Assembly: GCA_902620405.1 (NCBI GenBank)
Contig: CACNIC010000004.1
Span: 1 to 64,000 of the forward strand
DNA length: 64,000 bases
Reading direction: 5' to 3'
From: an uncultured SAR202 cluster bacterium
GTDB lineage: Bacteria; Chloroflexota; Dehalococcoidia; Lucifugimonadales; Lucifugimonadaceae
Shown here: one piece after another, positions 50,064-60,566 of the stretch
How the letters are laid out: each line of letters starts with the position of its first letter
Numbering within the stretch: the first letter of the stretch is position 1
Translations under genes and position numbers: made by a program
The notes under the pieces: model-generated
Database searches by the model: none
The model's input: only the letters and a program-made list of their open reading frames with translations
Told to the model about the DNA's origin: nothing

Positions 50064-51737
50064 ATGAGCAAACACGATTTATTAATTATAGGGGCTGGTT
50101 TAGCTGGTTTAAGAGCAGCTGTTGAAGGCGTTAGACAAGGCCTTAACGTTGCAGTTATAACTAAAGTTCATCCAGTTAGAAGTCATTCAAATGCAGCTCA
50201 AGGTGGTATAAATGCCGCTTTAACTGACAGAGGAGATGATTGGAGAGATCATGCATTCTCTACAATCAAAGGAAGTGATTACTTAGCTGATCAAGATGCA
50301 GTAGAAGTTATGTGTAGAGAAGCAGGTGACGCAATCATTGAACTTGAAAATATGGGTGTTATTTTCAGTAGAGACGATGAAGGTAAATTGGGAACAAGAG
50401 CCTTCGGTGGACAAAAAAAAGCAAGAACATACTTTGTTGGTGCAATTACTGGTAGTGCATTATTACACGTTTTATATGAACAATCAGTTAAATATAATTT
50501 ACACATTTATGAAGAGTGGTTTGTCACAAAATTAATTAAAGAGGATGGTCGAATAGCTGGAGCTATTGCATTTGACATTAAAACAGGACAAATGGAAATG
50601 ATAAGTGCTAAAGCCGTTGTTTTAGCTACTGGTGGGGCAGGAAGAGTTTTTGAGCCTTCAACTAATGCTTTAATTTGCACTGGGGACGGATTAAGTCTTG
50701 CTATGCAAGCTGGAGTACCTTTAATGGATACTGAAATGATTCAATATCATCCTACAACTTTAGCAGGCAACGGAATATTATTATCTGAAGCTGCTAGAGG
50801 GGATGGTGCTTATTTAATAAACTCTGAAGGTGAAAGATTTATGGAAAAATATGCTCCTGAGTACATGGAGCTGGCTTCACGAGACGTTGTTTCTCGTGCT
50901 GAACAAACTGAAATTGATGAGGGCAGAGGTGTAGATGGGTGTGTCTTTCTTGACTTAAGGCACCTAGGCAAGAAATTTATTGAAGATAGATTAGGTTATT
51001 TACAAGAAGTTGCACTTGAATTTAGAGGAATAGATCTATCTGAAAAGCCTATACCAATAAAACCTGGAATGCACTATATAATGGGCGGAATTAAAACCGA
51101 CTTAAACGGAGCTACAAATGTTCCTGGTCTTTATGCTGCTGGTGAATGCGCTAATGTAAGTGTTCATGGCGCTAATAGATTAGGCGCAAACTCTCTTCTT
51201 GATACAATTGTGTTTGGAAGAAGGTCTGCTATTGAGAGCGTTGAATATATTAAATCTGTGAAAGATGTTGAAATTGATCCTAAAGAATTATCAAGAGAAA
51301 AATCTCGTATTCAATCAATTTTAGACAGACCTAAAGGAATGAGATCTGCTGAATTAAGAGATAAAATGGGCTCAACAATGACTAAGGGCATTGGAGTGTG
51401 GAGAGATACTGAAAGTATTAAGTATGCAATTGAAGGCATGAAAAGCATTAGAGGACAACTGCCAAATGTGTATGTTGAAAATAAAGGCAAAGTTTTTAAT
51501 ACTGACCTTACTTCATATTTAGAATTAGAATTTATGGTTGATGTTGCTGAATCAATTTGCCAAGGTGCAAATGCTAGATTTGAAAGCAGGGGTGCTCATT
51601 TTAGAACTGATGTTACTACCAGAAATGATAAAGACTGGTTAAAACATACGATTGTTGAATATAATGGAGAAGAATTAAATACATCCAGTGAAGATGTGAC
51701 TATAACTGACTGGGAACCTACTGAAAGAGTATATTAA
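50064..51737 (+). CDS. sdhA: Succinate dehydrogenase / fumarate reductase flavoprotein subunit
   Basis: IIGAGLAGLRAAVEG, RSHSNAAQGGINAAL, HGANRLGANSLLDTIVFGRR. Confidence 0.95.
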   Translation: MSKHDLLIIGAGLAGLRAAVEGVRQGLNVAVITKVHPVRSHSNAAQGGINAALTDRGDDWRDHAFSTIKGSDYLADQDAVEVMCREAGDAIIELENMGVIFSRDDEGKLGTRAFGGQKKARTYFVGAITGSALLHVLYEQSVKYNLHIYEEWFVTKLIKEDGRIAGAIAFDIKTGQMEMISAKAVVLATGGAGRVFEPSTNALICTGDGLSLAMQAGVPLMDTEMIQYHPTTLAGNGILLSEAARGDGAYLINSEGERFMEKYAPEYMELASRDVVSRAEQTEIDEGRGVDGCVFLDLRHLGKKFIEDRLGYLQEVALEFRGIDLSEKPIPIKPGMHYIMGGIKTDLNGATNVPGLYAAGECANVSVHGANRLGANSLLDTIVFGRRSAIESVEYIKSVKDVEIDPKELSREKSRIQSILDRPKGMRSAELRDKMGSTMTKGIGVWRDTESIKYAIEGMKSIRGQLPNVYVENKGKVFNTDLTSYLELEFMVDVAESICQGANARFESRGAHFRTDVTTRNDKDWLKHTIVEYNGEELNTSSEDVTITDWEPTERVY

Positions 51738-52697
51738 TTGGAAGCTTTAATTAAAGTTAAGAGATACAACCCTGAAGAGAGTGAAGAAACTTATTTTCAA
51801 GATTATTCTATTAATGTTGCTGAAGACTCAACTATATTAGACAGCCTAATCAAAATTAGAGAAGAACAAGATGGAACGCTTAGTTTAAGGTGCTCATGTA
51901 GAGCTTCGATTTGTGGATCATGTTCCATGAGAGTAAATGGATCTGCAAAGTTAGTTTGTAAAACAAGAGTTAAAGAAATATCTCCAGATGGTGAATTTAT
52001 AACCATTGAGCCAATGGGAAATTTTAAAGTAATTAAAGATCTCGTTACTGAGATGGATTCTTTTTGGTCAAAAATGAAAAGTGTTGATCCATATGTAAAA
52101 ACTTCATTCGAACCTGAAGCTGAGCACATAGCATCGAATGAAAGCATGACTCATCTTTTAGGAGTTATGAATTGTATAATGTGTGGAGCATGTGTATCTG
52201 AATGTACTGCAATGGAAGTTGATCCTACTTTTACTGGACCTGCTGCCCTTGCTAAAGCTTACAGATTTGTAGCTGATCCAAGAGATGAAGAAGCTAACTC
52301 ACGTCTTGGAAAATTAAATGAAAATACTGGTGTTTGGGACTGTACAAGATGTTTAGCTTGTGTTGAAGTATGCCCAAAAGATGTTGCTCCAATGGAGAGG
52401 ATAGTTAAAATGAGAGATTTGGCTATTGAAGAAGGTTATACCAATACAAGTGGTTACAGACACACTGAAAGCTTTAATGATTCAATTAAAAAGCATGGCA
52501 GGTTAGACGAAACCAGATTGGCACTTGAGAGTACAGGCCTACTTAACATTTCTGGATTAATAGATTTAGCAAAAATTGGTATTAAATCTCTTATGAGAGG
52601 AAAACTTCCTCCGATTCTTCCGCATAGACCTAAAGATATGAAGAAGGTAACATCTATAGCAGAGAGATTGGATAATCAAGGAAAAGAGGAAGAATAA
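51738..52697 (+). CDS. sdhB: Succinate dehydrogenase / fumarate reductase iron-sulfur subunit
   Basis: CSCRASICGSCSMRVNG (2Fe-2S), CIMCGACVSECTAME and CTRCLACVEVCPKDVAP. Confidence 0.94.
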   Translation: MEALIKVKRYNPEESEETYFQDYSINVAEDSTILDSLIKIREEQDGTLSLRCSCRASICGSCSMRVNGSAKLVCKTRVKEISPDGEFITIEPMGNFKVIKDLVTEMDSFWSKMKSVDPYVKTSFEPEAEHIASNESMTHLLGVMNCIMCGACVSECTAMEVDPTFTGPAALAKAYRFVADPRDEEANSRLGKLNENTGVWDCTRCLACVEVCPKDVAPMERIVKMRDLAIEEGYTNTSGYRHTESFNDSIKKHGRLDETRLALESTGLLNISGLIDLAKIGIKSLMRGKLPPILPHRPKDMKKVTSIAERLDNQGKEEE

Positions 52698-53587
52698 TGA
52701 AGTTTGCATTCTACCCTGGATGCGTTGCAAGAGGAGCTGCTCCAGAATTATATAAATCAACAATGATGGTGGTTGATAAGCTCGGAATAGAACTTGAAGA
52801 GATTGAAAAGGCAGCTTGTACAGGCGCTGGAGTATTGCAAGAAAAAAATCAAAAGCTTGGTGATGTACTTAATGTAAGGACGCTTGCCCTTGCTGAACAG
52901 ATGGGCCTCCCTATAATGACAATATGTTCAACTTGCCAAGGTGTTATTTCTCAAGCCAATCACAGAGTAGTCAATGATCAAGATTACTTAGACGAAATTA
53001 ATGAAGAGCTCGCTAAGGAAGATTTACATTATTCAGGTAAAACCGAAGTTAAGCATCTTTTATGGATCTTGCTTGAAGATATAGGTGTTGAGCCTTTACA
53101 GAAAATGTTTAATATTGATTTATCTGGATTTAACTTCGCACCATTTTATGGCTGTTATTTAATAAGACCATCAGATGCACTAGGAATGACAAAAAATCCA
53201 AAAAGAAAACATTCACTTGATATTGTAATTGAATCTACAGGAGCTAAATCAACAGATTATGAAGGTAAAACACGGTGTTGTGGATTTCCAATTCTTTTGA
53301 TCAATCAAAAAAATTCACTCAAAATGGTAGCAAAGCATACAGGTGATGCAAAAGATAATGGTGCAGATGCAATGGTAACCCCTTGCCCATTATGTCATTT
53401 AAATCTTGATGGCTATCAAGCTAAAGCAAGAAAGCAAAATAAAAGAGGCAAGGCTGATTTGCCAATACTCCATCTCCCTCAATTAATTGGGATGGCGATG
53501 GGCCTAGATCCTAAAGAGCTTGGTGTAAATAAACATTTAGTTTCAACGGCAAATTTTATTAAATCTATCAAATCAAAAGTAGCTTAG
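52697..53587 (+). CDS. sdhE: HdrB/SdhE-like protein with CCG domains
   Basis: FAFYPGCVARGAAPELY, PFYGCYLIRPSDALG, KTRCCGFP, TPCPLCHLNLD; 1-nt overlap with sdhB. Confidence 0.87.
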   Translation: MKFAFYPGCVARGAAPELYKSTMMVVDKLGIELEEIEKAACTGAGVLQEKNQKLGDVLNVRTLALAEQMGLPIMTICSTCQGVISQANHRVVNDQDYLDEINEELAKEDLHYSGKTEVKHLLWILLEDIGVEPLQKMFNIDLSGFNFAPFYGCYLIRPSDALGMTKNPKRKHSLDIVIESTGAKSTDYEGKTRCCGFPILLINQKNSLKMVAKHTGDAKDNGADAMVTPCPLCHLNLDGYQAKARKQNKRGKADLPILHLPQLIGMAMGLDPKELGVNKHLVSTANFIKSIKSKVA

Positions 53588-53607
53588 TTTTAAATCATAT
53601 CAGTTAA

Positions 53608-54333
53608 TTAAATTATCATTCCACCATCAATAATATGGGCAACACCAGTAGTGTACTGGGATTCATCAGATGCTAAATATAAAGCTAAATTCGCTATTTC
53701 TTCCGGCTGACCCAATCTACCCATGGGCTGTCTTGCAATAAAGTCCTTTTTTGCTTGCACTGGGTCATCTTCCGCATTAATTCTGTCTTGTAAAGAAGGT
53801 GATTCTACTGTTGCCGGCGCAATAGCATTACACCTAACACCTTTTCCGACAAAGTCTTTTGCAACAGACTTAGTAATGCCAATTATTGCAGCCTTGCTTG
53901 CAGAATAAGAAAATCTATTTACAACACCTGCTAAACTCGATGCTACAGAAGACATATTTATTATTGATCCGGAACCTTTTTCGATCATGTATGGAAGGTA
54001 AAGCTTAATAATTTGATACATTGATTTTACGTTTATATCAAATGCTTGATCCCATTGGTTTTCATCACACTCTAATATAGTTCCTCCATGAACAAAACCT
54101 ACTCCATTAAAAAGAACATCAACCCCACCTGTGATTTTAAAAATATTTTCAATATTGCTGTATTTAGTTACATCAGCCTGTATTGTTTTCATTCCACTGA
54201 GGGTATCTAAAGTTTCTTGATTAATATCACATGCATAAACTTCAGCTCCACTTTCTGCAAAAAGTTCAGCAGTTGATCTTCCAATCCCTTGGCCGGCTGC
54301 AGTTACTAAAGCTTTTTTACCTTTAAGTTTCAT
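53608..54333 (-). CDS. SDR family oxidoreductase
   Basis: TAAGQGIGRSTA, NGVG, YSASKAAIIG, NAIAPATVES motifs. Confidence 0.92.
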   Translation of the reverse strand: MKLKGKKALVTAAGQGIGRSTAELFAESGAEVYACDINQETLDTLSGMKTIQADVTKYSNIENIFKITGGVDVLFNGVGFVHGGTILECDENQWDQAFDINVKSMYQIIKLYLPYMIEKGSGSIINMSSVASSLAGVVNRFSYSASKAAIIGITKSVAKDFVGKGVRCNAIAPATVESPSLQDRINAEDDPVQAKKDFIARQPMGRLGQPEEIANLALYLASDESQYTTGVAHIIDGGMII

Positions 54334-55266
54334 TTACGATTGACCTTTCATTACTTCAATTAGTTCTTCTACAGCTCTAGAAGATGCAGTAAGTCCGTCT
54401 TTTTCACTTTGACTTAAGCTTAGGTTAACTATTTCTTCTATACCTGAACTTCCAAGTTTAACTGGAACACCTGCATAAACTCCACTTATTCCATATTCTC
54501 CATCTAGCATTGCAGCACATGGAAATACCTCTTTGGTATCAAATATAATTGCATCTACCATTTGAGCTACTGCAGCAGAAGGGGCATAATAAGCACTTCC
54601 TGTTTTTAGATGAGCAACAATTTCAGCTCCACCATCTCTTGTTCTTTGAACAATTTCTTCTAATCTATTTTTTTCAATTAATTCTTCTACTGGGACTCCA
54701 CCAATTGTGGTAGCTTTGAGTAGTGGAACCATTGAATCTCCATGTCCACCTAATACGTATGCGTCGATGCTGTTTACAGAAACATCTAATTCCTCAGCTA
54801 GAAAAGTTCTAAATCTTCCTGTATCTAAAATTCCAGCCATTCCTATAACTCTTTCCTTAGAAAGACCACTTTTTGAAAAACTGTGCTGAACCATTGCATC
54901 AAGAGGATTGGAAACAACAATAATTATAGGGTTTTTAGAATACTTCATTATGCTTTCAGTAACTGAACCAACAATATTCATATTAGTTATTAATAAATCA
55001 TCTCTGCTCATTCCAGGTTTTCTTGCAATTCCAGCAGTGATTACAACAATGTCAGAATCTTTAGATTCTTCATAAGTGTTTGTTCCAACAATTTTTGCAT
55101 CAGATTTTACAATTGGACCACTTTCTAAAATATCTAGAGCTTTTCCCTGAGGGATTCCTTCTACTACATCAATTAGAACAACATCACTATGACCCTTTTC
55201 AAAAATTCTTTGAGCGGTTGTTGCTCCAACATTTCCTGCGCCTACAACTGTAACTTTAGATTTCAT
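54334..55266 (-). CDS. mdh: Malate dehydrogenase (LDH/MDH superfamily)
   Basis: [51 protein letters not shown]. Confidence 0.94.
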   Translation of the reverse strand: MKSKVTVVGAGNVGATTAQRIFEKGHSDVVLIDVVEGIPQGKALDILESGPIVKSDAKIVGTNTYEESKDSDIVVITAGIARKPGMSRDDLLITNMNIVGSVTESIMKYSKNPIIIVVSNPLDAMVQHSFSKSGLSKERVIGMAGILDTGRFRTFLAEELDVSVNSIDAYVLGGHGDSMVPLLKATTIGGVPVEELIEKNRLEEIVQRTRDGGAEIVAHLKTGSAYYAPSAAVAQMVDAIIFDTKEVFPCAAMLDGEYGISGVYAGVPVKLGSSGIEEIVNLSLSQSEKDGLTASSRAVEELIEVMKGQS

Positions 55267-55281
55267 TTATTTTTTCCTTTC

Positions 55282-56649
55282 TTATGCTCCCCATGGGATA
55301 ATTTGTTCTTTTAATTTCTTGTATCCATCTAAAAATCCTGGTCTTTCACCAGAATAAATTTCATCAAATTTATTTAAAGCATGGTCTAGCCATGAACGAA
55401 GTTCTTTATTCTCAGGGTTTGCATCGATGTATGCATCTCTAATTAAAACAAAATGGATTCTTGGATCATAAGGTTGCTTAGTTCCTCCAACCCATTCATC
55501 TCCATCTAATAATCTAAGTAGCATTGCATCAGCTGAGCCCAATGTCTGCTCATGAATTGGTGGGCCCTCCATTCTATACATTACAGATGTCATATCTCTC
55601 CCATTTCCTGTTGTATATCCCATCTTGTTCCATAGATTATTTGTATCAACATTATTACCTAGTTCTTTTGCAACCATTCCTGAATAAGTTCTTAGGGGAT
55701 CAGATATGTCTGCAAGAAGGTCAGTAAGCCTGTCTCCGTCTAGATCGGTAGAAAGTACAATAGTATCTTGCTTATTTATAAGATCCCAAACTAAAAGTCC
55801 ATAATTTGTATCTGCTATGTGTTGTTCTATTTTTCCAGACCAATTTTCCATTCCATCTTTAAAATCAGGTGGCAATAATTTAATTATTTTTTCGATACTT
55901 TCTCTGTGTTCCTCATATGGATCAACTGCATATTTTCTACCAATTTCAAACTTTGTATCTTTTATTAACCAAGAATGAATCCCGGCATTTATTCCATCTT
56001 CCATTGCTTGAGTAGGTTTCATTGCAATTCTACCGATTGAACCGCTTTCGTTAACCATTTTTAAAAATAGTCTGTTCGCATAAGCCATTTGCACCCCAGG
56101 TGAGTTCATTTCTGAATGAATTACACCCGAATCGTCTACATTAAATTTAGGTTTATTTTGAGAATAGGGAAGACAAGGCATACTTCTTACTACTGTTATA
56201 GGTCCGTAAGGCCTTACATTACAATAAACTCCAGCCTGCGTTCTTAAATGAGCGTTTCCAGATTTTCCCATCACAACAACTTTGTTGCCATTACCATCAT
56301 TTACATATGCATCACCTGCAGTAGACCATTTAATTGAAGTTGCAGGAATATTTCCAAACCAAGCCAATGCCTCTAGTTTTGTGTCATGCCTGAATTGTGA
56401 CCACATAGGAACCGCATAAAAAGGTAGCCCTAAAATATCAACCGCAGCAATTGTTCCAAGTAGGGCATACGCATCAGTAAGTGAGTGAGCTATAGGATTA
56501 ATAATCCCGTCATGATTTCCACCTTCCCATACTACTGCTTCAGGATACCCATTGGGCTTAATATCTGAATCTCGGTATAAATTAGATAACTCTTCAAATA
56601 AATTTCCGCCATCTGCTTCTGTCTTTGCTATTTTGAGCAAGTCAATCAT
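55282..56649 (-). CDS. Conserved-looking protein of unknown function (455 aa)
   Basis: Long ORF with normal-looking coding composition on the same strand as mdh and pccB; no family recognised. Confidence 0.85.
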   Translation of the reverse strand: MIDLLKIAKTEADGGNLFEELSNLYRDSDIKPNGYPEAVVWEGGNHDGIINPIAHSLTDAYALLGTIAAVDILGLPFYAVPMWSQFRHDTKLEALAWFGNIPATSIKWSTAGDAYVNDGNGNKVVVMGKSGNAHLRTQAGVYCNVRPYGPITVVRSMPCLPYSQNKPKFNVDDSGVIHSEMNSPGVQMAYANRLFLKMVNESGSIGRIAMKPTQAMEDGINAGIHSWLIKDTKFEIGRKYAVDPYEEHRESIEKIIKLLPPDFKDGMENWSGKIEQHIADTNYGLLVWDLINKQDTIVLSTDLDGDRLTDLLADISDPLRTYSGMVAKELGNNVDTNNLWNKMGYTTGNGRDMTSVMYRMEGPPIHEQTLGSADAMLLRLLDGDEWVGGTKQPYDPRIHFVLIRDAYIDANPENKELRSWLDHALNKFDEIYSGERPGFLDGYKKLKEQIIPWGA

Positions 56650-56666
56650 TTAGTTATCCTTTCAAT

Positions 56667-58262
56667 TTAAAGAGGAATATTTCCGTGTTTTTTTGGAATA
56701 TTTTGATCTGTTTTATTTTCAAGCATATTTAGGCTTTTCAGAATTAAATCTCTTGTTTCAGAAGGTTTGATAACGTCATCTAAAAATCCTTTTTCTGCTG
56801 CAACAAATGGGTTAGCGAATTTATCTCTATAGTTTTGAAGAAGTTCTGCTTTTTTCTCATCTTTATTTTCAGCAGCAGCAATTTCTTTTCTACCAATTAT
56901 ATTTACTGCACCTTCTGGTCCCATTACTGCTAGCTCTGCTGATGGCCATGCAACGTTTATATCTGCTCTTAACTCCTTCGAACCCATAACAATATATGCA
57001 CCACCATAAGCTTTTCTTAAAATAACAGTAATTTTAGGAACTGTAGCTTCAACAAATGCGTAAAGAAGTTTCGCACCATGCCTAATAATTCCTCCATATT
57101 CTTGTATAGTGCCAGGCATGAAACCAGGTACATCAACTAATGTAACTATTGGAATATTAAATGCATCACAGAACCTAACAAACCTGGCAGCTTTTGAAGA
57201 GGCATTGATATCTAATACTCCAGCCATATGATCAGGTTGATTTGCAACAATACCTACTGTCCTTCCATTAAATTTAGAAAATCCAACAACTATATTTTTG
57301 GCATATTCACTTTGAACTTCGATAAATGAATTTGTATCAATAATAGTTTCTATAACTTCAAAAACATCGTAACTTTGATTTGGATTTTCGGGAATTAATT
57401 TATTCAAATCTTCTTGATTTACAGTTTCGACAGAACTATCTGATGCTTTCATATCAACATTATTAGCTGGAAGTGTATCGATAAGCTTTCTTACGCTTTC
57501 AAAACAATCTTCTTCGCTTTCTGATGCAAAATGAGCAACACCACTTTTACTTGCATGTGTAGTCGCTCCTCCAAGGTCTTCGTGACTTACTTCTTCACCA
57601 GTAACTGCTTTAACAACTTCTGGACCAGTTATATACATCTGGCCAACACCCTCAACCATAAAAATAAAATCTGTTAGTGCAGGGGAGTAAACCGCACCAC
57701 CAGCAGAAGGCCCTACAACAACTGTGATTTGAGGAATAACACCTGAGGCCATAGTATTTCTTTTAAAAATTTCTCCATAACCAGAAAGAGAATCAACACC
57801 TTCCTGAATTCTTGCCCCACCAGAATCATTAATTCCAACAATAGGACATCCTGTTTTAATAGCAAGATCAAAAACTTTACATATTTTATTAGAAGCAACT
57901 TTAGAGAGCGATCCTCCAAGAACCGTAAAGTCTTGAGAAAAAGCAAACACTTGCTGGCCGTTTACTGTTCCGTATCCAACAACAACTGAATCTCCATCAA
58001 TTCTTGATTTATCGAGACCAAAATCATTTGAAAAATGCTTTACGTATGGATCAATTTCAGTAAACTCGCCATTATCAAATAATAATGACAATCTTTCTCT
58101 AGCAAGTTTTTTACCTTTTGATTTTTGAGATTCTTGTCTTTCTTTGCCACCACCAAACTTGGTATTGGCTCTTCTCTCTTCTAAATTTTTAATTTTAGAA
58201 GCAATATCTTTAGGCGAATTTTCTTCAGAATTTGTATTTTTCGAATCTTTACTCATTTTCAA
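56667..58262 (-). CDS. pccB: Acyl-CoA carboxylase carboxyltransferase (propionyl-CoA carboxylase beta-like) subunit
   Basis: GGKERQESQKSKGKKLARERL, GGARIQEGVDSLSGYG, TLVDVPGFMPGTIQEYGGIIRHGAKLL, RKAYGGAYIVMGSK. Confidence 0.93.
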   Translation of the reverse strand: MKMSKDSKNTNSEENSPKDIASKIKNLEERRANTKFGGGKERQESQKSKGKKLARERLSLLFDNGEFTEIDPYVKHFSNDFGLDKSRIDGDSVVVGYGTVNGQQVFAFSQDFTVLGGSLSKVASNKICKVFDLAIKTGCPIVGINDSGGARIQEGVDSLSGYGEIFKRNTMASGVIPQITVVVGPSAGGAVYSPALTDFIFMVEGVGQMYITGPEVVKAVTGEEVSHEDLGGATTHASKSGVAHFASESEEDCFESVRKLIDTLPANNVDMKASDSSVETVNQEDLNKLIPENPNQSYDVFEVIETIIDTNSFIEVQSEYAKNIVVGFSKFNGRTVGIVANQPDHMAGVLDINASSKAARFVRFCDAFNIPIVTLVDVPGFMPGTIQEYGGIIRHGAKLLYAFVEATVPKITVILRKAYGGAYIVMGSKELRADINVAWPSAELAVMGPEGAVNIIGRKEIAAAENKDEKKAELLQNYRDKFANPFVAAEKGFLDDVIKPSETRDLILKSLNMLENKTDQNIPKKHGNIPL

Positions 58263-58353
58263 AAGTAAATGCTATATCACTATACAATTTCTATCAAATA
58301 AAATTTGTTATAAATTAAATATTAATAATTTATAAATTAAAAGATTTTGAATA

Positions 58354-59154
58354 GTGAAATTAAACTTATTTAACAAAAATATTGTTATGGGCATTCTTAA
58401 TGCTACTGATGACTCATTTTCTGGCGATGGAGTTGGGAATAACATTGATAAGGCATTGCAATTAGCAAAAGGGTTTGTAGATGCTGGAGTTGATATTGTT
58501 GATGTTGGCGGTGAATCTACTAGGCCAAAAAGCATTTATGAAGGAGTAAATGAGGTAACATCTGATGAGGAATTATCAAAAGTAATTCCAATAATTGATG
58601 CAATTAGATCAAATTTTGATGTAACCATTAGTATTGATTCAAGAAAATCTGATGTAGCTAAAGAAGCAATTAAACATGGTGCAAATATAATTAATGATAT
58701 TTCTATGCTTAGTTACGATGAAAATATGATCGATTTATTAAAAAAAACGGATAACCATTACATTCTTACTCATAATAAAAAAATCAATTCTGGCAAAGTC
58801 ATTGATCAGGTTGTAAATGATATTAATAAAACGATTAATAATCTTGAAAAAGAAGGCATTGATAGAAAAAGAATAGTTATTGACCCAGGGTTTGGCTTTA
58901 ATAAATCTATTGAGCAGAATATAGAGCTTCATAATGATTTTGGAAGTGAAAAATTTAATAATTTTCCAATATTAATTGGGACATCAAAAAAATCTTTTCT
59001 TGGTGAAATTTCAAATAATAAAGACATTGATTCTCGTACAGAAATTTCTATAGCTTCTGCCTTAGATTTAAAAAATAAGGGTGCAAATATATTTAGGATG
59101 CACGATGCAATTTTATTTAAAAAAATAATAAGTTATTTAGATTTACTAAAATAA
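58354..59154 (+). CDS. folP: Dihydropteroate synthase
   Basis: MGILNATDDSFSGDG, VDVGGESTRP, IDSRKSDVAKEAIKHGANIINDIS, IDPGFGFNKS. Confidence 0.94.
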   Translation: MKLNLFNKNIVMGILNATDDSFSGDGVGNNIDKALQLAKGFVDAGVDIVDVGGESTRPKSIYEGVNEVTSDEELSKVIPIIDAIRSNFDVTISIDSRKSDVAKEAIKHGANIINDISMLSYDENMIDLLKKTDNHYILTHNKKINSGKVIDQVVNDINKTINNLEKEGIDRKRIVIDPGFGFNKSIEQNIELHNDFGSEKFNNFPILIGTSKKSFLGEISNNKDIDSRTEISIASALDLKNKGANIFRMHDAILFKKIISYLDLLK

Positions 59155-59645
59155 TGGAAACTATTGTTATTTCGTTAGGCTCAAATTTAGGCAATAGAGA
59201 ATTGTATTTAAATTCATCAATAAGACATTTATCAAAGAAACTTAAACATATTTATTGCTCATCAACATACGAATCTGAAGGCATAGGTGTCTTTAATCAC
59301 CCAAGTTATCTTAATAGAGTAATTTATTGCAAAACAAATTTATCATTTACGTCTCTTCTAAATTACACAAAGAAAATTGAAAAGATTATTGGTAGAAAGA
59401 GTAAAAATGACCTCTCTCCAAGGGTTATTGATATTGATATTATTTTTTATGGAGAAAGAAAAGTTCATAGGAAAAATTTAATATTACCCCATATTAATTT
59501 TGCTATGAGACCATTTGTAGTGGTCCCAATTAATGAGTTGGATAAAAAGATGAAAAGGAAATTAACAAAGAAATTTAAAAATTTTTTAATTCATACAAAT
59601 ATTTCAAGCAAGTTATCAGGCAATATTGTTCAAAAGGTCAGCTAA
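59154..59645 (+). CDS. folK: 2-amino-4-hydroxy-6-hydroxymethyldihydropteridine pyrophosphokinase
   Basis: VISLGSNLGNRE, SPRVIDIDIIFYGE, ILPHINFAMRPFVVVPINEL. Confidence 0.93.
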   Translation: METIVISLGSNLGNRELYLNSSIRHLSKKLKHIYCSSTYESEGIGVFNHPSYLNRVIYCKTNLSFTSLLNYTKKIEKIIGRKSKNDLSPRVIDIDIIFYGERKVHRKNLILPHINFAMRPFVVVPINELDKKMKRKLTKKFKNFLIHTNISSKLSGNIVQKVS

Positions 59646-60053
59646 AAGGAAAATTAAAACACCCCATATTGAGAATGAGTTATAACCCAAGACCCATTCT
59701 TTAAGCCTTGATCCGTATTTAGGATAACCAGTATTTCTAAACTGCCATATCCTAAATAATATTCCAATACTAATTAATATTTTTACACCAAGTATTATTG
59801 CGTAATTTATATCAGTTTGAACAAGAGATAATTTTTGAATAGTCATTATTATTCCTGTTAAAAAAATTAAAATCATTGAGCCATTTACAATTTCCCTTAA
59901 AGTAGATGAAATAATTATAAATACTTTGTTTGAGTTATCTAGAATTTTAAAGTCATCATTTAAGGTAATTCCTATCATAAACACGCACCCTCCTAGCCAT
60001 ATTGAAGCAGATATTGAGTGAAATAAATTTACTATGAAAATCAGTATATCCAT
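59616..60053 (-). CDS. Small integral membrane protein, CopD-like
   Basis: About four TM helices, SASIWLGGCVFMIGI, YAIILGVKILISIGILFRIW. Confidence 0.6.
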   Translation of the reverse strand: MDILIFIVNLFHSISASIWLGGCVFMIGITLNDDFKILDNSNKVFIIISSTLREIVNGSMILIFLTGIIMTIQKLSLVQTDINYAIILGVKILISIGILFRIWQFRNTGYPKYGSRLKEWVLGYNSFSIWGVLIFLLADLLNNIA

Positions 60054-60566
60054 TTAATTATTTATTTTTTTAAGTTGTTCAATAAGGTTTTCTTCATCAA
60101 GATATCCAGTCCATTTTTTTGAAAGTTTATGATTTTTATCGAAGAAAAGAGTTGTTGGAAATCCTAAAACATTAAAATCATTAACTAAATCACCATTTTC
60201 ATCATAAATATTTTGGTATTTGATATTAAATTTATCAATTAATCTTATTGAGTCTTCTTTTTTATCAACTAAAGAATTATGAACAATTCCTAAAAATTTA
60301 ACTTTATATTCATCTTGATTATCAAATTTAACTAATGTTGGTAATTCCTTTGCGCATGGAGGGCATGATGGATACCAAAAATTAATTACTATTGGAGTTC
60401 CTATAAATTCTTCTGAATTAAATTCACCGCCATTAATTAGTTCAGCTTTAATTGGTAGAAAACTATCATCTGGTCCAGAACAGCTTGCAGTAAATAAAAT
60501 AAATATAAATAAAAGCTTAAAGTTAAAAACTTTTAAGCATTTTCGAAATTTCATTTTTAATATCAT
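60054..60566 (-). CDS. TlpA/ResA-like thioredoxin-fold lipoprotein
   Basis: Lipobox-like LFTASC; FWYPSCPPCAKELPTLVKF active site; VLGFPTTLFFD. Confidence 0.87.
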   Translation of the reverse strand: MILKMKFRKCLKVFNFKLLFIFILFTASCSGPDDSFLPIKAELINGGEFNSEEFIGTPIVINFWYPSCPPCAKELPTLVKFDNQDEYKVKFLGIVHNSLVDKKEDSIRLIDKFNIKYQNIYDENGDLVNDFNVLGFPTTLFFDKNHKLSKKWTGYLDEENLIEQLKKINN

